A stretch of 64,000 bases of DNA, taken from NCBI RefSeq assembly GCF_047663525.1, contig NC_092594.1, forward strand, positions 36,963,501 to 37,027,500, given 5' to 3'. The notes under the pieces were generated by a model. The model ran no database searches. It saw only the letters and a program-made list of their open reading frames with translations, and was not told the DNA's origin. Positions 37,501 to 48,300 of the stretch are shown here, piece by piece (within the stretch, counting starts at the first letter, position 1; every line of letters starts with the position of its first letter). Made by a program: the position numbers and the translations under genes. Source of the stretch: Anas platyrhynchos. Lineage: Eukaryota > Chordata > Aves > Anseriformes > Anatidae.

Positions 37501-40500
37501 TTTTTTTCTTGATTATCCCATATATGAATATTTGAAGTACAGATTTATTAATATATTAACTGTGGTAGCCAATAACCATGCTTTGTGATTTAAAAAAGGT
37601 CTGTGAAAGACTCAGTGGCAGTGAAGATATTTGTGATACTAATATTCAAACCATATTACTTAGCATAAGTATTGCACAAACATTAATTCTTGCATATTTT
37701 GAATGTCCTGTTAAGCAGCGTTAGTATTATAGCTAAAGCAGGATTTTAAACTTCTTACCGGGTATAAGGTTTGGTAGATTTTGACTGATGTTGAAGTTTT
37801 TTTTTGGTTCTCATACAGAGAGGTAAAAATTTAATTACAAAATCACCTGCATTGGAAGTTCTCTCTCTCTTTTTTTTTTTTTTTTTCCCACTTTTCTTTT
37901 GAATTTGGGCTGAAGTACATTTCTTCCCCTAATAATCTGTTGTGAAAATGGCCAGGTCTGATTGAAGTCTTTGAACTACTCTCCTAGCACTTCAGATAGA
38001 AGTTCTTTAATGTTGATGACATTATCTTGTATCAACGTATTTCAGACACAGTAAGTTTCATAGCAGAGGAAAGTTTGGATACAAATACCATGCGAAAAAC
38101 ATCCTATGATCTTTCAGTCCGTCCTTCACATCCTTTGTTTTTTTCCTGCTCTCCTCCATTATTTTTCCCTTTGTTTGCAATTTGAGTGCTCTAACTTGGC
38201 ACTATTAGCACAGTGTACTCTCACTGTATAGGCCAGACTAACAAATTCAGATTCCTGCTGCTTTTGTGGGTTGTAAGAGGTGGGAGGAAAGATTTTGCTT
38301 TTATTGTGTGAGGATAAACCTGATGAGCCATTTATTCAGTGATAGAGAAATCTGAAATCAAGGGCCCAAATAGAGTGAATGGTGAAAATCCATCCAAATT
38401 GCATTCTGTACTTGCTAGTTAGGTAGGTGTTAGTAAGCAGTGTAATAATACTTAGAATTAAATAGTCAGTAGATTTATTTCCAGCATGAATACCCAGCAG
38501 GCATGGCCACTCCTGCCTGGCTTCTTGGCTCCACGTGGCACATCCAGGAGGTCAGCAAGAAGCTCCAGTCCTGCACAGCACCGGGGAAGGAAGCTTCTGC
38601 CTCTCCCTGGCTGCAGCCTCTGCTGCTGCTTTACTGCTGATACCAGCCTTGCCTTTCTGCTAATGCAATGAATCATTCCCTTACCACAATTCATGGCTGC
38701 AAATTAATAATCCACTTGGGCCAAACTGCACTTCACTGTTTGTAGCCCAGGTTCTAAGGAGAAAGTTCTCCGAAGAACTGAACTGACTGCTCATTGAGCT
38801 TGGATGCAGCTCAGTACAAAAATGAATTATTGCAGTGGCAACAGTGTGAGTCCTGTTTAACACTGAAATCCTAAAAAAATATTGATGTTTTATTAAATAA
38901 GCTGTAGAAATCATCACAGTGTTACCTAAAGAGCTTGCAAGTGAAACAGATCTGCCCAATGGCATTCTTAATTAGAGAATTATTATACTAAGTTATGGCC
39001 CAGGGTCTAACACTTGGTTACTTTGAATTACGTAGGATATCCCCAGCAAAACTGAGAGCAGAAACCATGTTTCTAAAGTTTATTCACTGGCTTTGCCTAG
39101 GGTAATTTCAGCTGTAATGTAAATGTCATAGATCTGTATTCTTAATTTTTGCACTGATACTATGAACCAGTCTCATCCATGGAGCTTCAGAACTGCTGGG
39201 TGTGAAGTACTCTTAAAAATCTGGACTTCGGAAAATGCCCTCTGTGGTGCCTTCTCAAAGTCATAAAGGACATAGCTTTGGACAATTTACTTTTTATAAA
39301 ACAAATGAAACTTAGTAGGTAAAATCAGGTATTTATTACCTGTGATCACTGAGTGAGATGTAGCTTGATAATCATTGCAGTAACCTTAACCAAGATCCAC
39401 TCAGCTCCTGCTTGTCGGGCTAGTTGATGAATTTAGTATTTCATTGCCTCCTTGGGTAACTGGAGAGCGATGTTCCTGGCACGGTAGGAAGGGATCTTTG
39501 GGGAAGTTCAACAGACAGCAGCAGCGTCGCTGCAGGTGTTGCTGTCCTCAGCTGGAGGGACCGTCTTTATAGGTGCTCTCTGTGAACATGTGGCTTCCCT
39601 GAGATGAGGTATTTGGGTAAGTTTTCTGTTGCAGATTTGCAGTTAGGAGCTGGCCAGCCATCCAGCTCCTAAGAGAAGTCCAGCCATCCACTTCACAGAC
39701 CTTCGTATGGCTCCAAATTTCGGTTCTTCCTAACCCAGCTTGTTTTCAACCCCTAGAAATGAGAGGCTTTGCATCCACTTACCTAGTTGTGCAAGACTCA
39801 GAAACACTTTATTTCCAGACCAGCATTTTTCCTTTCTTCCACAAATACTTGTTACTATTATTTGCTTTTGCTTGTTACTGTGTGTACATCTTTTCTGTAT
39901 CTCCTTCCCCTTTTCCCAGGTTTCACATCAAAATAACCAAATGCAGTTAAAGTAGGCTAGAGTAAAGGGGAAAATTTCAGACCACAGTGAAAATCAAGGA
40001 GTGATTTTTTTTTCTTTCCAGCCTCCCAGTTGTGTCTTTAAAAATAGGTCCTACTCTTTAAAGATTTTTTTGCTGCTTTACATTGAGTGTATCTCCTTAA
40101 AACAATGTTTAGAGGTTTTAGTTCCACACAGCGGATACCTGTAGGCTAGTATAGTTCTACATGTCACTGCATCGCTGTCTACCGAGTGTTTTTTCAAAGC
40201 AGGTAGGAAATAGATGAATAAAATCGGTGAACAGTTGTCAAAACAGCCTGAAAAGTGGAAATGACTGTCAGTATTTGGAGGATTAGTATCTGCTACTAGT
40301 AGCAGGTGTGGTGGTTGTTGTTCAAGTATTTATCGTTTCCTACTATCCTCATCCTGTATGCTCAGTTCTCTTATTTATAAATATAGATTTTTGGTGCCCA
40401 TTGTCAATGTATTTTTAACCACGTGCTCTTGTTTAACTTAAGTATATATATTTCTGCTTTTATTCAGTGTTGACATTGTACATACTGATGTGTTGAGATT

Positions 40501-41104
40501 GTACATACTGATTCTACACCAAAAATATCTCTTGGGTTGTTTAAGTGCTCCAGAATTCGTACCTGTGTCTGAGGAGAGTGTTACGGGCATTAACTGTTTT
40601 GTAGATAAATATATTTTAATCTTACAAGATCTCAAGCTGCACTGAAGCAATCTGCGTTCTGTATGTAGAGGTGATCTGTACGAACAAGTTGCAGGGTTAG
40701 GCATAAAATTGTGAATGAAGCTATTCACTGTCTGAAGGAGAAGAAATAGAAGTAGATGTTTGTTTCAAAGGAGGAGGAGATGTTTAGATTGTGCGATGCT
40801 TTTGTTTTAATATGAAAATGAAAATAAAAAATGCATTTTTCATTTTACAGTCATAATTACATCAATATTGCTGCTTACTGTATTTCTTCAAATCCAGTTT
40901 AACATTTTATCTGGTATGTGTTCTACGTTGTAGATGCTGAAATCTTCATCTAAGGAGAAATACCCCTTGTTTACTTTTGTAAAGGGTCATTCTAGAGACT
41001 ATGACTTTGCTTCCAGTCCACTCCGTGAAGAAAATGACCTTTTCTCTGAGGATGAAAAGAAAAGATTAAAAAGATTTAGTACAGAGGAGTTTGTCTTGCT
41101 TTAA
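18045..41104 (+). CDS. ATG4C: ATG4C, autophagy-related cysteine protease (spliced, 10 coding exons)
   Basis: Ten exons (18045-18120, 19130-19213, 19874-20107, 22857-23187, 25160-25230, 26722-26858, 31671-31749, 32411-32487, 36745-36864, 40934-41104) join in frame to 1380 nt, giving 459 residues plus TAA; human ATG4C has 458. All introns are GT-AG. ATG4 enzymes are cytosolic C54-family proteases that trim the C-terminus of LC3/GABARAP proteins before lipidation and later release them from membranes. The motif [14 protein letters not shown] holds catalytic Cys111, and YMDPHYC holds Asp345 and His347. The central [11 protein letters not shown] and [13 protein letters not shown] blocks are conserved family segments. 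The C-terminus ends in EEFVLL, a LIR-like motif. The start has A at -3 and G at +4 and matches the family N-terminus (MEATGTDEV). No frameshift or missing key residue is seen. Confidence 0.97.
18121..19129 (+). other. ATG4C: ATG4C intron 2
   Basis: This 1009-nt AT-rich intron has GTAAGT and TTTTAG ends. Nothing else is recognisable in it. Confidence 0.9.
19130..19213 (+). CDS. ATG4C: ATG4C coding exon 3
   Basis: It encodes the rest of Ser26 through Asp53 plus one base, including [20 protein letters not shown] and CYHFKSD. The segment is highly similar to the human protein. The donor is G|GTATGT. Confidence 0.95.
19214..19873 (+). other. ATG4C: ATG4C intron 3
   Basis: This 660-nt AT-rich intron contains a T run near 19599-19612. 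It ends in a CCTTACAG acceptor. No other feature is seen. Confidence 0.9.
19874..20107 (+). CDS. ATG4C: ATG4C coding exon 4 (catalytic Cys)
   Basis: It encodes residues 54-131, including [20 protein letters not shown] and the [13 protein letters not shown] active-site motif. The catalytic Cys111 codon is TGC at 20044-20046. The first part (residues 54-75) is the variable linker of the family. The donor is G|GTAAGT. Confidence 0.97.
20108..22856 (+). other. ATG4C: ATG4C intron 4
   Basis: This 2749-nt intron has no recognisable gene. It holds poly-T and poly-A runs (near 20660 and 21311-21328). A 20-bp tandem duplication (22801-22840) lies just before its acceptor. Confidence 0.9.
22801..22840 (+). 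repeat. 20-bp tandem duplication at the intron 4 branch-point region
   Basis: TAAGCCTAATCTGCATCTTR occurs twice in a row, differing only at the last base. Each copy contains CCTAAT, which resembles a branch-point sequence. The two candidate branch A bases lie roughly 27 and 47 nt from the acceptor AG at 22855-22856. Confidence 0.9.
22857..23187 (+). CDS. ATG4C: ATG4C coding exon 5
   Basis: This is the largest internal exon, encoding residues 132-241 and two bases of Arg242. It includes [17 protein letters not shown], the variable 160-190 region, and the conserved [20 protein letters not shown] and [13 protein letters not shown] blocks. The donor is AG|GTAAAA. Confidence 0.97.
23188..25159 (+). 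other. ATG4C: ATG4C intron 5
   Basis: This 1972-nt AT-rich intron contains a small hairpin with direct repeats (23938-23986) and a short TG repeat near 24822-24846. No gene is seen. Confidence 0.9.
25160..25230 (+). CDS. ATG4C: ATG4C coding exon 6
   Basis: This 71-nt exon completes Arg242 and encodes [20 protein letters not shown] and DCT plus one base. It matches the family closely. The donor is ACAG|GTAAAT. Confidence 0.95.
25231..26721 (+). other. ATG4C: ATG4C intron 6
   Basis: This 1491-nt AT-rich intron carries an A run near 25321-25336 and a short TA repeat near 25735-25747. It ends in a TCTTTCCAG acceptor. No gene is seen. Confidence 0.9.
26722..26858 (+). CDS. ATG4C: ATG4C coding exon 7
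   Basis: It encodes residues 266-311. A variable stretch ([20 protein letters not shown]) is followed by the conserved [20 protein letters not shown] and EFVK. It ends in phase 0 with donor AAG|GTATGA. Confidence 0.95.
27717..28700 (-). mobile_element. CR1 LINE fragment, decayed, antisense to ATG4C
   Basis: The plus strand shows the reverse complement of the CR1 3' region, starting with GAATGACTTGGGTTGGAAGG, which is close to the CR1 3' terminus. Read on the minus strand, 28616-28428 encodes a degraded reverse-transcriptase piece with [16 protein letters not shown] and [19 protein letters not shown]. The usual FADD catalytic motif reads LPDD here. Stops and frame changes run through the rest, so it is a dead, 5'-truncated copy. 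The right edge is approximate. Confidence 0.9.
31529..31555. repeat. T27 homopolymer before exon 8
   Basis: A run of 27 T lies about 115 nt upstream of the exon 8 acceptor in intron 7. It is a likely length-polymorphic site. Confidence 0.95.
31671..31749 (+). CDS. ATG4C: ATG4C coding exon 8
   Basis: It encodes residues 312-337 ([20 protein letters not shown] then YFAGFQ) plus one base. The segment is identical to the human protein as far as I recall. The donor is CAAG|GTTAGT. Confidence 0.96.
31750..32410 (+). other. ATG4C: ATG4C intron 8
   Basis: This 661-nt AT-rich intron ends in TTGTAG. No other feature is recognised. Confidence 0.9.
32411..32487 (+). CDS. ATG4C: ATG4C coding exon 9 (catalytic Asp and His)
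   Basis: It completes Asp338 and encodes residues 339-363, including [20 protein letters not shown]. Catalytic Asp345 is GAT at 32431-32433 and His347 is CAT at 32437-32439. It ends in phase 0 with donor GAG|GTAGTA. Confidence 0.97.
32488..36744 (+). other. ATG4C: ATG4C intron 9
   Basis: This 4257-nt intron is mostly AT-rich, with a distinct CpG- and GC-rich patch at about 35560-35910. An A/C-rich simple repeat lies at 34299-34336. No gene is seen. Confidence 0.9.
35560..35910. other. GC/CpG-rich patch in ATG4C intron 9
   Basis: About 350 bp of GC-rich sequence with many CpG stands out from the AT-rich intron. It contains loosely repeated GTGGCAGC(G/A)GC-type segments at both ends. It could be an intragenic island, an enhancer, or an old insertion. 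No open frame has a recognisable product. Confidence 0.5.
36745..36864 (+). CDS. ATG4C: ATG4C coding exon 10
   Basis: It encodes residues 364-403, [20 protein letters not shown] followed by [20 protein letters not shown]. Both ends are phase 0. The donor is AAG|GTAGGT. Retention of the following intron would add about 33 residues before a stop. Confidence 0.96.
36865..40933 (+). other. ATG4C: ATG4C intron 10
   Basis: This 4069-nt intron contains simple T runs (near 37273 and 37868) and a 23-bp imperfect tandem duplication at 40470-40513. It ends in GTTGTAG. No gene is recognised. Confidence 0.9.
40470..40513. repeat. 23-bp imperfect tandem duplication
   Basis: TTGACATTGTACATACTGAT and TTGAGATTGTACATACTGAT follow one another with a 23-bp period in intron 10 of ATG4C. 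Confidence 0.85.
40934..41104 (+). CDS. ATG4C: ATG4C coding exon 11 (last) with stop codon
   Basis: It encodes residues 404-459, from [20 protein letters not shown] through the acidic [19 protein letters not shown] end, then TAA at 41102-41104. The terminal FVLL, preceded by two glutamates, fits the LC3-interacting region pattern, as known for the ATG4B C-terminus. Confidence 0.97.
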   Translation: MLKSSSKEKYPLFTFVKGHSRDYDFASSPLREENDLFSEDEKKRLKRFSTEEFVLL

Positions 41105-42200
41105 GGACATTTTACACTAGATTATTGGCAGCTGTCCAGGAGAACACTTGTCTTTTTTTTTTTTTTTTTTTTTAAATAATAATAATAGTTCTTCTCTTCC
41201 AGAAAGGCTAGCTGTGCTGAAATTGGTCTATTTTCATAAAGATGATAATGTTTTATATGTTAATAGTCTTTAAAATGTCATTTATAAATGTACTTACTAA
41301 TTATTTTTGTTCACTACTAGTTGGATGAGTGTAATGTCGCATCGTGCTAGTGAAGATAGATGGCATTGTTTAGAGGCAGGTGTGCTGAAATGTGCCTGCG
41401 TCCTGGTCTCGCCCTCTGAAAAAGCTGGGCTGGCCGTAAGCCTGAATGTGATCCTAGGGTTGTTTCGGTCTGGGACAAATCCTGAGCAGAGGCTGTCAAA
41501 TATGTGTTGGTTTTATGTCATGGGCACATATCTGTGGGTTTTGAGACCATCTTATTTCTGTTTGTAAGCAAAATTTGAGTAATTCTTGTTGTAAGGGTAG
41601 AACTCTAACCTGTTTCACTTCCTAAGCCCAGATAATAGTTAATGTGGTAATTGCAACATACCTCTCTTCCACTGCGCTGCCCAGGATGTAAGTTTGATAT
41701 ATCAGAAGTAATTGCCAGTTGCAATACTGATATAATTATATAGGCTGAATTGTGAGTTAAGATACTATTTAGCAGTATGATTTTATAATGGTGTCTCATT
41801 AAGCCAGCTTTGGAACCTTAATTTGAGGAGTGAAGATAAAGTATTACCTTGCCCCACAATTTTTAAAGGTTATACTATTAAATTAACTGCAACCAATCAA
41901 AGCAGCTAAAAACAATTATTAGAAAGGAGTGGTGTTTGTTTCCTGTTTCAGCTATTATAATGTTGAGGCTTCTTTCCTACTAGCGCAGCTTTTAGATCAA
42001 AGCAAATGGGGTCTGGATATTTAAAATTTTGGGGTGTGAATTATTTTTTTTGATATGTTATTACTGTACAAATGATTACTTGATGGTGTGTGTTCTCAAA
42101 CTGCAAAGAAATGTACATAAATAGTTCTGTGTTTTAACAAATGCAATATTTAAACTATGTATTAACACTGCTTGGAAAATAAAAGGTGTGAAAACATTAA
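41105..42200 (+). other. ATG4C: ATG4C 3' UTR (end approximate)
   Basis: Sequence between the stop codon and the first good poly-A signal is AT-rich with a long T run (about 41153-41173). It has no continuing exon structure. The right end is placed just beyond AATAAA at 42178. Confidence 0.6.
42178..42183 (+). terminator. ATG4C: Poly-A signal of ATG4C (AATAAA)
   Basis: AATAAA lies about 1.07 kb after the stop and is followed within 30 nt by a TG-containing stretch (GCATGTGCCTCC). A second AATAAA at 42303-42308, followed by TTGTTGTGTTG, is a plausible alternative or main site. Confidence 0.6.
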
Positions 42201-42302
42201 CTGCATGTGCCTCCTTTATTAATACCAGGTCCTCTAAGAATGAATGTAACCCCACATCTAAAAAAAAAAAATAATTAAAGTGCAAATACTCTGTTTATGT
42301 GT

Positions 42303-42308
42303 AATAAA
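42303..42308 (+). terminator. ATG4C: Alternative poly-A signal (AATAAA)
   Basis: This AATAAA has a clear GT-rich element about 12 nt downstream (TTGTTGTGTTG). It would lengthen the ATG4C 3' UTR by about 125 nt. Confidence 0.5.
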
Positions 42309-42329
42309 GACAAATTTAATTGTTGTGTT

Positions 42330-45300
42330 GTAAACCAAATGTTAACCCATTCTAAGTGCCATTCAGGCACAGAAGACACAAATCTGATGCTTATTTGGAT
42401 AGATAACGTGTACACATTAAAAAAGCTTATTTTCTGGGAAAAAAAGTGACTAACAGCTAGATGTCAGGCAGAACTAAATCATATGTACATGTCAGAGCTG
42501 GGGTGTGCATCTTCAGGTGTTAATTGAATTAATATTCTGAAAAGCCAAAATGAGATTATTTGTGGTTTCACTCGTTCTCAGGAAAAACAAACAAACAAAA
42601 CAACAACAGCAGAAACCACATTTGTCTGAATTAGTAACCTCTGCACTGTTAAATCATACTAATAATTGGCACGGTGTTTTTACATGCTGCATGTGTATGT
42701 GAGGGTGTTCGGATTGGATCTTACTTAGTATTTTCCATTAATAGCCCAGAAGAGGGAGTAAACAACATATTTATGGAATTTAGATGTCAAAAGGAGGGGA
42801 ATTGTGAATGTCAGTGAGAACCAGAAAATAGAAGACTTCTGTTTAGTGAAGCTCAAGTTAATGTAGCTCTAGCAAAAATAATGCAAAAGTGTCAAGTGGT
42901 TCCTTTGGGTAACAGTGGAGAGGAAATTACACACAAAGTTGTACTTTGCTTTCCCATTTAAGAACCAAAAATGCAGTTCTATGCTGCATCACTAAAAGCT
43001 GTCACGGAGCGGGGGGATACATTTGGCATAATCTGGTCTCACTGATGCTCTCCTGTCTGCTTACCTTTCCGTGAGGAAGGCATTAACTAATTAAAGGTCG
43101 CAGAAGAACAGTAAAAATGATCGGGAGCCTGCAGGGACAGATTTAAGGAAGATAAACTCGGAGCTCTGGGCCTTTGGTAGGCTGTGGCTGAAGAGAGCTC
43201 GGGGTGAGAGGGAAGCAGGACAGTTTACAAATGCACACTCTGCCTGCACTGCTGAGGAGGAGTTGGAGGGAACGGCAAGAGGCCGTACATCTTCAGCAGA
43301 GGGGAAGACAGCCAAGGAAAAGCTTCCTAGAGGGGAATGCCAGGCTGTGTGCTACTCACACAGCATTGTCAGAAGTCTTCCCGTGTCAGGCTGTTCAGAA
43401 GCAGACTGGCCCAAAGGCTAACAAATGCACAGTAAAGAGCAATCCTGCATTCAGCACATTAGTTGAATCAATAACGTCTTTCCCATTTACAACTTCTGTT
43501 GTTGTAGTAATAATAATAAAATGTAATAAGCTCCAGAGGCTTTAAAGCACGGGAGTCTACAATATGTGTAATGAAGTTGAGAGCAGCCCTCAGTTTTGTA
43601 AAACACAGAAAAATAGCGAGTTGTGCACTGGGCTTTTCCCTGACGGTGTGTTGTTGAAAATGCCAGAACCTGCACGACACCAATATCCATCTTTTTTCAC
43701 TCCAGACCTACACAGAGGCCTGTGACCCCTTGGGGTTTAACCTCACAGCCTTTCAGGGACAAGCCCAGAGGCTGGAGGCTGGGGGAGGTCGGGCTGCTGC
43801 CGTGTGGCCCCCTGAGCTCACACTGAGGCCCAGCTGAGACCACAAGGCCTGGCTGAGACCCATCCTTTGCAAGTTTTCCATGCCCAGGCCTTTGTACCCA
43901 TTGACCTGCCTTACGCTCACACACAGACCATGGAGATCTTTGACCCCAGCTGGGAGCCAAAGGATTTATTTCCCCTTTTCCTCAGCTCCACTGGCTGAAG
44001 TTCAGGTACCTCCAAAAATCCCACGTGCACGTACCACTGAAGCTAGCTCTGTCTTTGGAAATGCGCTGCTAATAAAAGGGCTTTTGGTTTGGTACTGCTG
44101 TAATAGGAATGGTCAAATGGAAATATAAGAGCTAGGGTATATGTGTTAAAAAGAAAAATGTAATTCTACCACCCCAACAGCAAACTTATCTGTAAGGGAG
44201 AAATAGTTTCATTTGTCTCAGCCCTCTTGCAACTTGTTCATAAAGAAACATAACGGTTGAAAACCATTGCTAAATTTAAATTTTTTTTTTTTTTTTTTTC
44301 CTTTTAAAACTAAAGGCAAGATTTCACTGCTGGAACAGCTGCCATTGTTCAGTGTGCTTCCTTAATCTGTTACCAAATCCTTTTGTTTACCACAGTGCCA
44401 TTTTATTTGAAGCCAGCTATAAGTGGCTGATAAAACTAATAGCTATTTTCAGTTGTGTTTTTTTTTTTTTTTCCAAGTTTCTCATACAAGACTTGGTGTA
44501 GACAAGCCCACAAGTTGCCCTGGTGCTGAAGATCCATGTACAGTGGTGACACAAGTTAAATTACCAAGTTACTAGAAATTAATGTTTTTCAGTAACTACA
44601 GGGGACTTTAATTGGAAACTATGTTAATCGCATAGTAATTCTCTTTACCTCGTCTGCATTATCTCCTGAAAACTGTGCAATTAATTTGTGTCATCACTGT
44701 TGCTGCTGCTGCCTTCAAACACAAACCAAATGAGCATTAGTTACTCACACACCCAGCAGTGGCCTATTTCCTTAAAGGACTGCCGCGAATCACTGACTGA
44801 TGACTCGCTGGCCTGACTGAACCAGACTGCACGTACCCCAGAAGGTGGCAAATAGTTGTTCTTTGCAGAGAAGTCTGATCTTGAATCACCTAATTACCTT
44901 TCTTTGTGTGTTTATAATACCTAATATTAGCTTGACACTAATATTAGCAGCCCTAGGACACTAAATGAGTAGCTGGGACTCTTTCTTCCCCTTCTCAGAA
45001 AAAGACTGGCTCCATTTTGTGAGTCTGCAGGGTTCCCCTTGACTTGTCTCTCACTGACCAGTGAGCAAAGCCTGTCATGCTTCCCGATCTGCAGGTGAAG
45101 GTGCTCGGGGTTGTCCCTCCCTGCTGCGTCTGGGATTGAAGTGTGGGTAGCCCACGGGGTGCAGCACAAAGGACCTCAAGGCCATCACCCAGTCAGAGCC
45201 CATTTGTGGCCACCAGCAGAGTTGCTTGTGTTGCCTCTCCTTTAAGGCCTGGTTCTCCTCTTGCTGGTCCCCAGTGCTCCTGCAGCTATGGAAAACTGAG

Positions 45301-48300
45301 GCTTCCCTAATTTGATCCTGAAGGTCTCAAAGCAGCTCCGCTCCTGTGGGTACAGCAAGATGGAGTCCACCCAGCACATTTCTCACTTGGCAGTTATGTT
45401 ATCCCCCTAGACTATCCCCCTAGTCACCCCTCTACAACAACATAAGTAGGCAACCATAAGAACGACATGAAGGCAGCTCTTGTATTTCCTACAGGTGCAG
45501 CAGCAACCACAGGTGGAGGTCACCCCAGGCATCCCCACACCTGGTTTTTAAGGCCAACATTGTCTTCGTGCTCTGGCAAGACCCACTCTTCCTTAATCCT
45601 GGCAAAAGGCACAAACATGTGAAGTGTGGACCTGCTGCTGGTGAGTTCGCTGCTCCCCAAGGAGTCGACACAACCTTGGGCTTCTGAGAGGACGCGGCAA
45701 GTAGGCCTGGCTGCCAGCAGGGCGCCATGCTCCTTGGGTAGAGCCACAACAAGTGGTTGTTCTACGTACCCTGACTGCCACTTAAGCATCACTTTTGTTT
45801 ATCAGTATGAGAATTCAGCTGGAAAACTGAAAAAGTGAGAGTGGATGGGACTGAAGGAATCCCAGCCCCATCCCGAGTACTCCCTGGCCGTGCCTGGGCC
45901 CTGCACGAGGACACCAACAGCCTTTGCCCTGGTTTCTGCCTTGCCCTTGGCTTGCAAATTTCTTATCTTCAGGGAAATCTTTTCTAGTTTTGTTTTTTGT
46001 TTTGCTTTTATTTTAACTTAACCCTCTAAATCAAGAAGTTCTGGTAATGGAAAGCAGGCTAGTGTGTCTGTTAGGCATGGTGCGGCAGTGGATTTGGGGA
46101 TGCAGGGAAGGTCTCTTCTATTTGCCATTAATTACAGTAAGAAAGTGGACTCACTCTGGAGAGCTGATTTATTTCCAGAGTTATTGACAATCGCTTAAAC
46201 CAATGATGGAATGAAAAGCAACCGTGAGTTATGAAAGGTCAATAATACCACAAACGAATACAAACAGCACATCTGAAATCCAGCCCACCCTGCTTTCTGC
46301 TCATGAAACATTTTCATCCCAGGTGACACGGGTGGACAGCTTTTTGGTGAGGCTGAAGCAGCAGCTCTTCTTGTGCTACCAGGAGCCTCCAAGGGGGCAG
46401 AATATGCCAGATAACTTTGTGGTCTTGCTGTGCATCATTTGGGAGCATGGCTGCAATCTTTCTTAGTGCTTGGAGCACATTTCCCTCATCCTGTGCCGAG
46501 GGCTGCGGATCACAGTTGGGTGGAAATGGCACAGCAGCACTCCTGCTGAGCACTCCTGTGCCATCCCTTTGGCCAGCCCTTGCTAGACTCTAGCTGCTTC
46601 CCAGTGTAAAACCGTGTTACAGCCTGGTGCCACCTTGGTTAGACAATACCACGTCATGTAAAGGAGGTCATAAAATGCTGGTAACTTATCTCCACTGCCA
46701 ACAAGATGTAAAAAGGCATTTGTTTGAGTGAGTCAGGATTGAGCCCTGAGTAATCATCATTTGACCGTATGACTGGTTATCTTCATGAGATGATTTCTGT
46801 TGCCTAATTGAGGCTAACTGAGCTTTATAAACAGTTCCCTTCCCTGTTTGTAAGCAGTTCACGGGCAGCTGTAATTGTTTGAATCCACAGTGTGAATAGC
46901 AAAAAGAGCTTTACTTAATGACTGCAGAAGCCCTTCTTGTGTGAGAGCTCTCTGGTATTTATTTACACCAGAATTCACGACGCTTTTGTTTTCTATGAAC
47001 GCTCCTGCAAATAAAAACTTGCTCACTCTAATGTTTATGAATAAATGTGGTCGTAAATGCCATCAAAGCAAATCAGCAGGGTTTTATTTATGCAAGAAGA
47101 TGCACAAATAAATGTTTGCTGTTTTCACCTAGCGCTAGTGGGTGTGCAGGCATGTGTTAAAACCAAGGCTTTGTGCATTTTCCCCTCAGCATTCACGCAT
47201 TAGTCTTATTTTCCACCCACTCCTTTCTTACACTCTGATCCTGCCAACGAATCGCCATGTCCCAAGGGAACATTATTAAAGTCAATATTTTAGGTATTTA
47301 TCCACACCCGTCAGTTTGCTGGGTCAGTGGATAAGGTCACCCAAGGTAACAGGACCACCTGGGGGATGCCCAGGACTGGGACTGGACTCTTGTCCCTATC
47401 CGAAGGCAGACAAGAGGCAAAGGGGGTTGTAACTGCAGCGTTGTGCTGGTCTTGGTGTGGCACACAGCACATGCCCACAGCTTCTTTATTGATGTGGGCT
47501 GACTTGTGGAGCAAGGTGGCTTGGGTTTTGTCTTACCTGGAAGAAGCGGGGGAGGTTATTGCCACCCTGTCTCAATCAGTGCCCTAATTAAGCCTAGGAG
47601 AGGATTTTCTTTCTAAAACGTAAATGTCAACTTCTGTTAAAGAAAATTAAAACACAATGAAATTGACGTGGCAGAAACTGTGGAGGTGCTTAAAGAGTCT
47701 ACATTTTTTAGAAGAGGAAGTAGAAAAAGAAGTATTTTCTCTTGTGGATTATTGTTCCTCCAACAAGCACAAATCTAGTGAAGCACTTCATACTGTTGGT
47801 GAAAAAACACAGCCAACCTGTTCTCCTAAATTGCTGGACAATAAACTAATCAGAGATCAGTCCTTAGGCTGAGTGCTTGCAAGGTACTTTCAGAATATAA
47901 GGAAGTTATGGAGGTTCATAAAGTGCCCCTCAAAACCTGCCATTATGTTCTGGTTCCAGTGGTAGAGTCTATGCCCTGGCCTCTACAAATGAAAAATGAA
48001 TATATTCTGAGACTCACCTCTTTCAAGGATTCATTTGTAAATTCCCTCTCTGTTACCAAGATCTTTCAGGATTTTGTGCTGGCCATGCTTTCGGGGGGCT
48101 GGACTTGAAGATGCAGGTTGTTCCCTTCCATGCCCTTGCTCCCTAGAGATCAAAGCAGCAGAGCACAGTAGCACAGAAATTAAAAAAATCTACACTCAGT
48201 AATATGATAACCCCCACTTACAAATAACACTATATAAAGGCATCTGACTCCTTCAAGCTGCAGAGAGCCATAATCAGAAGTACAAATCCGAACTTTGTAA

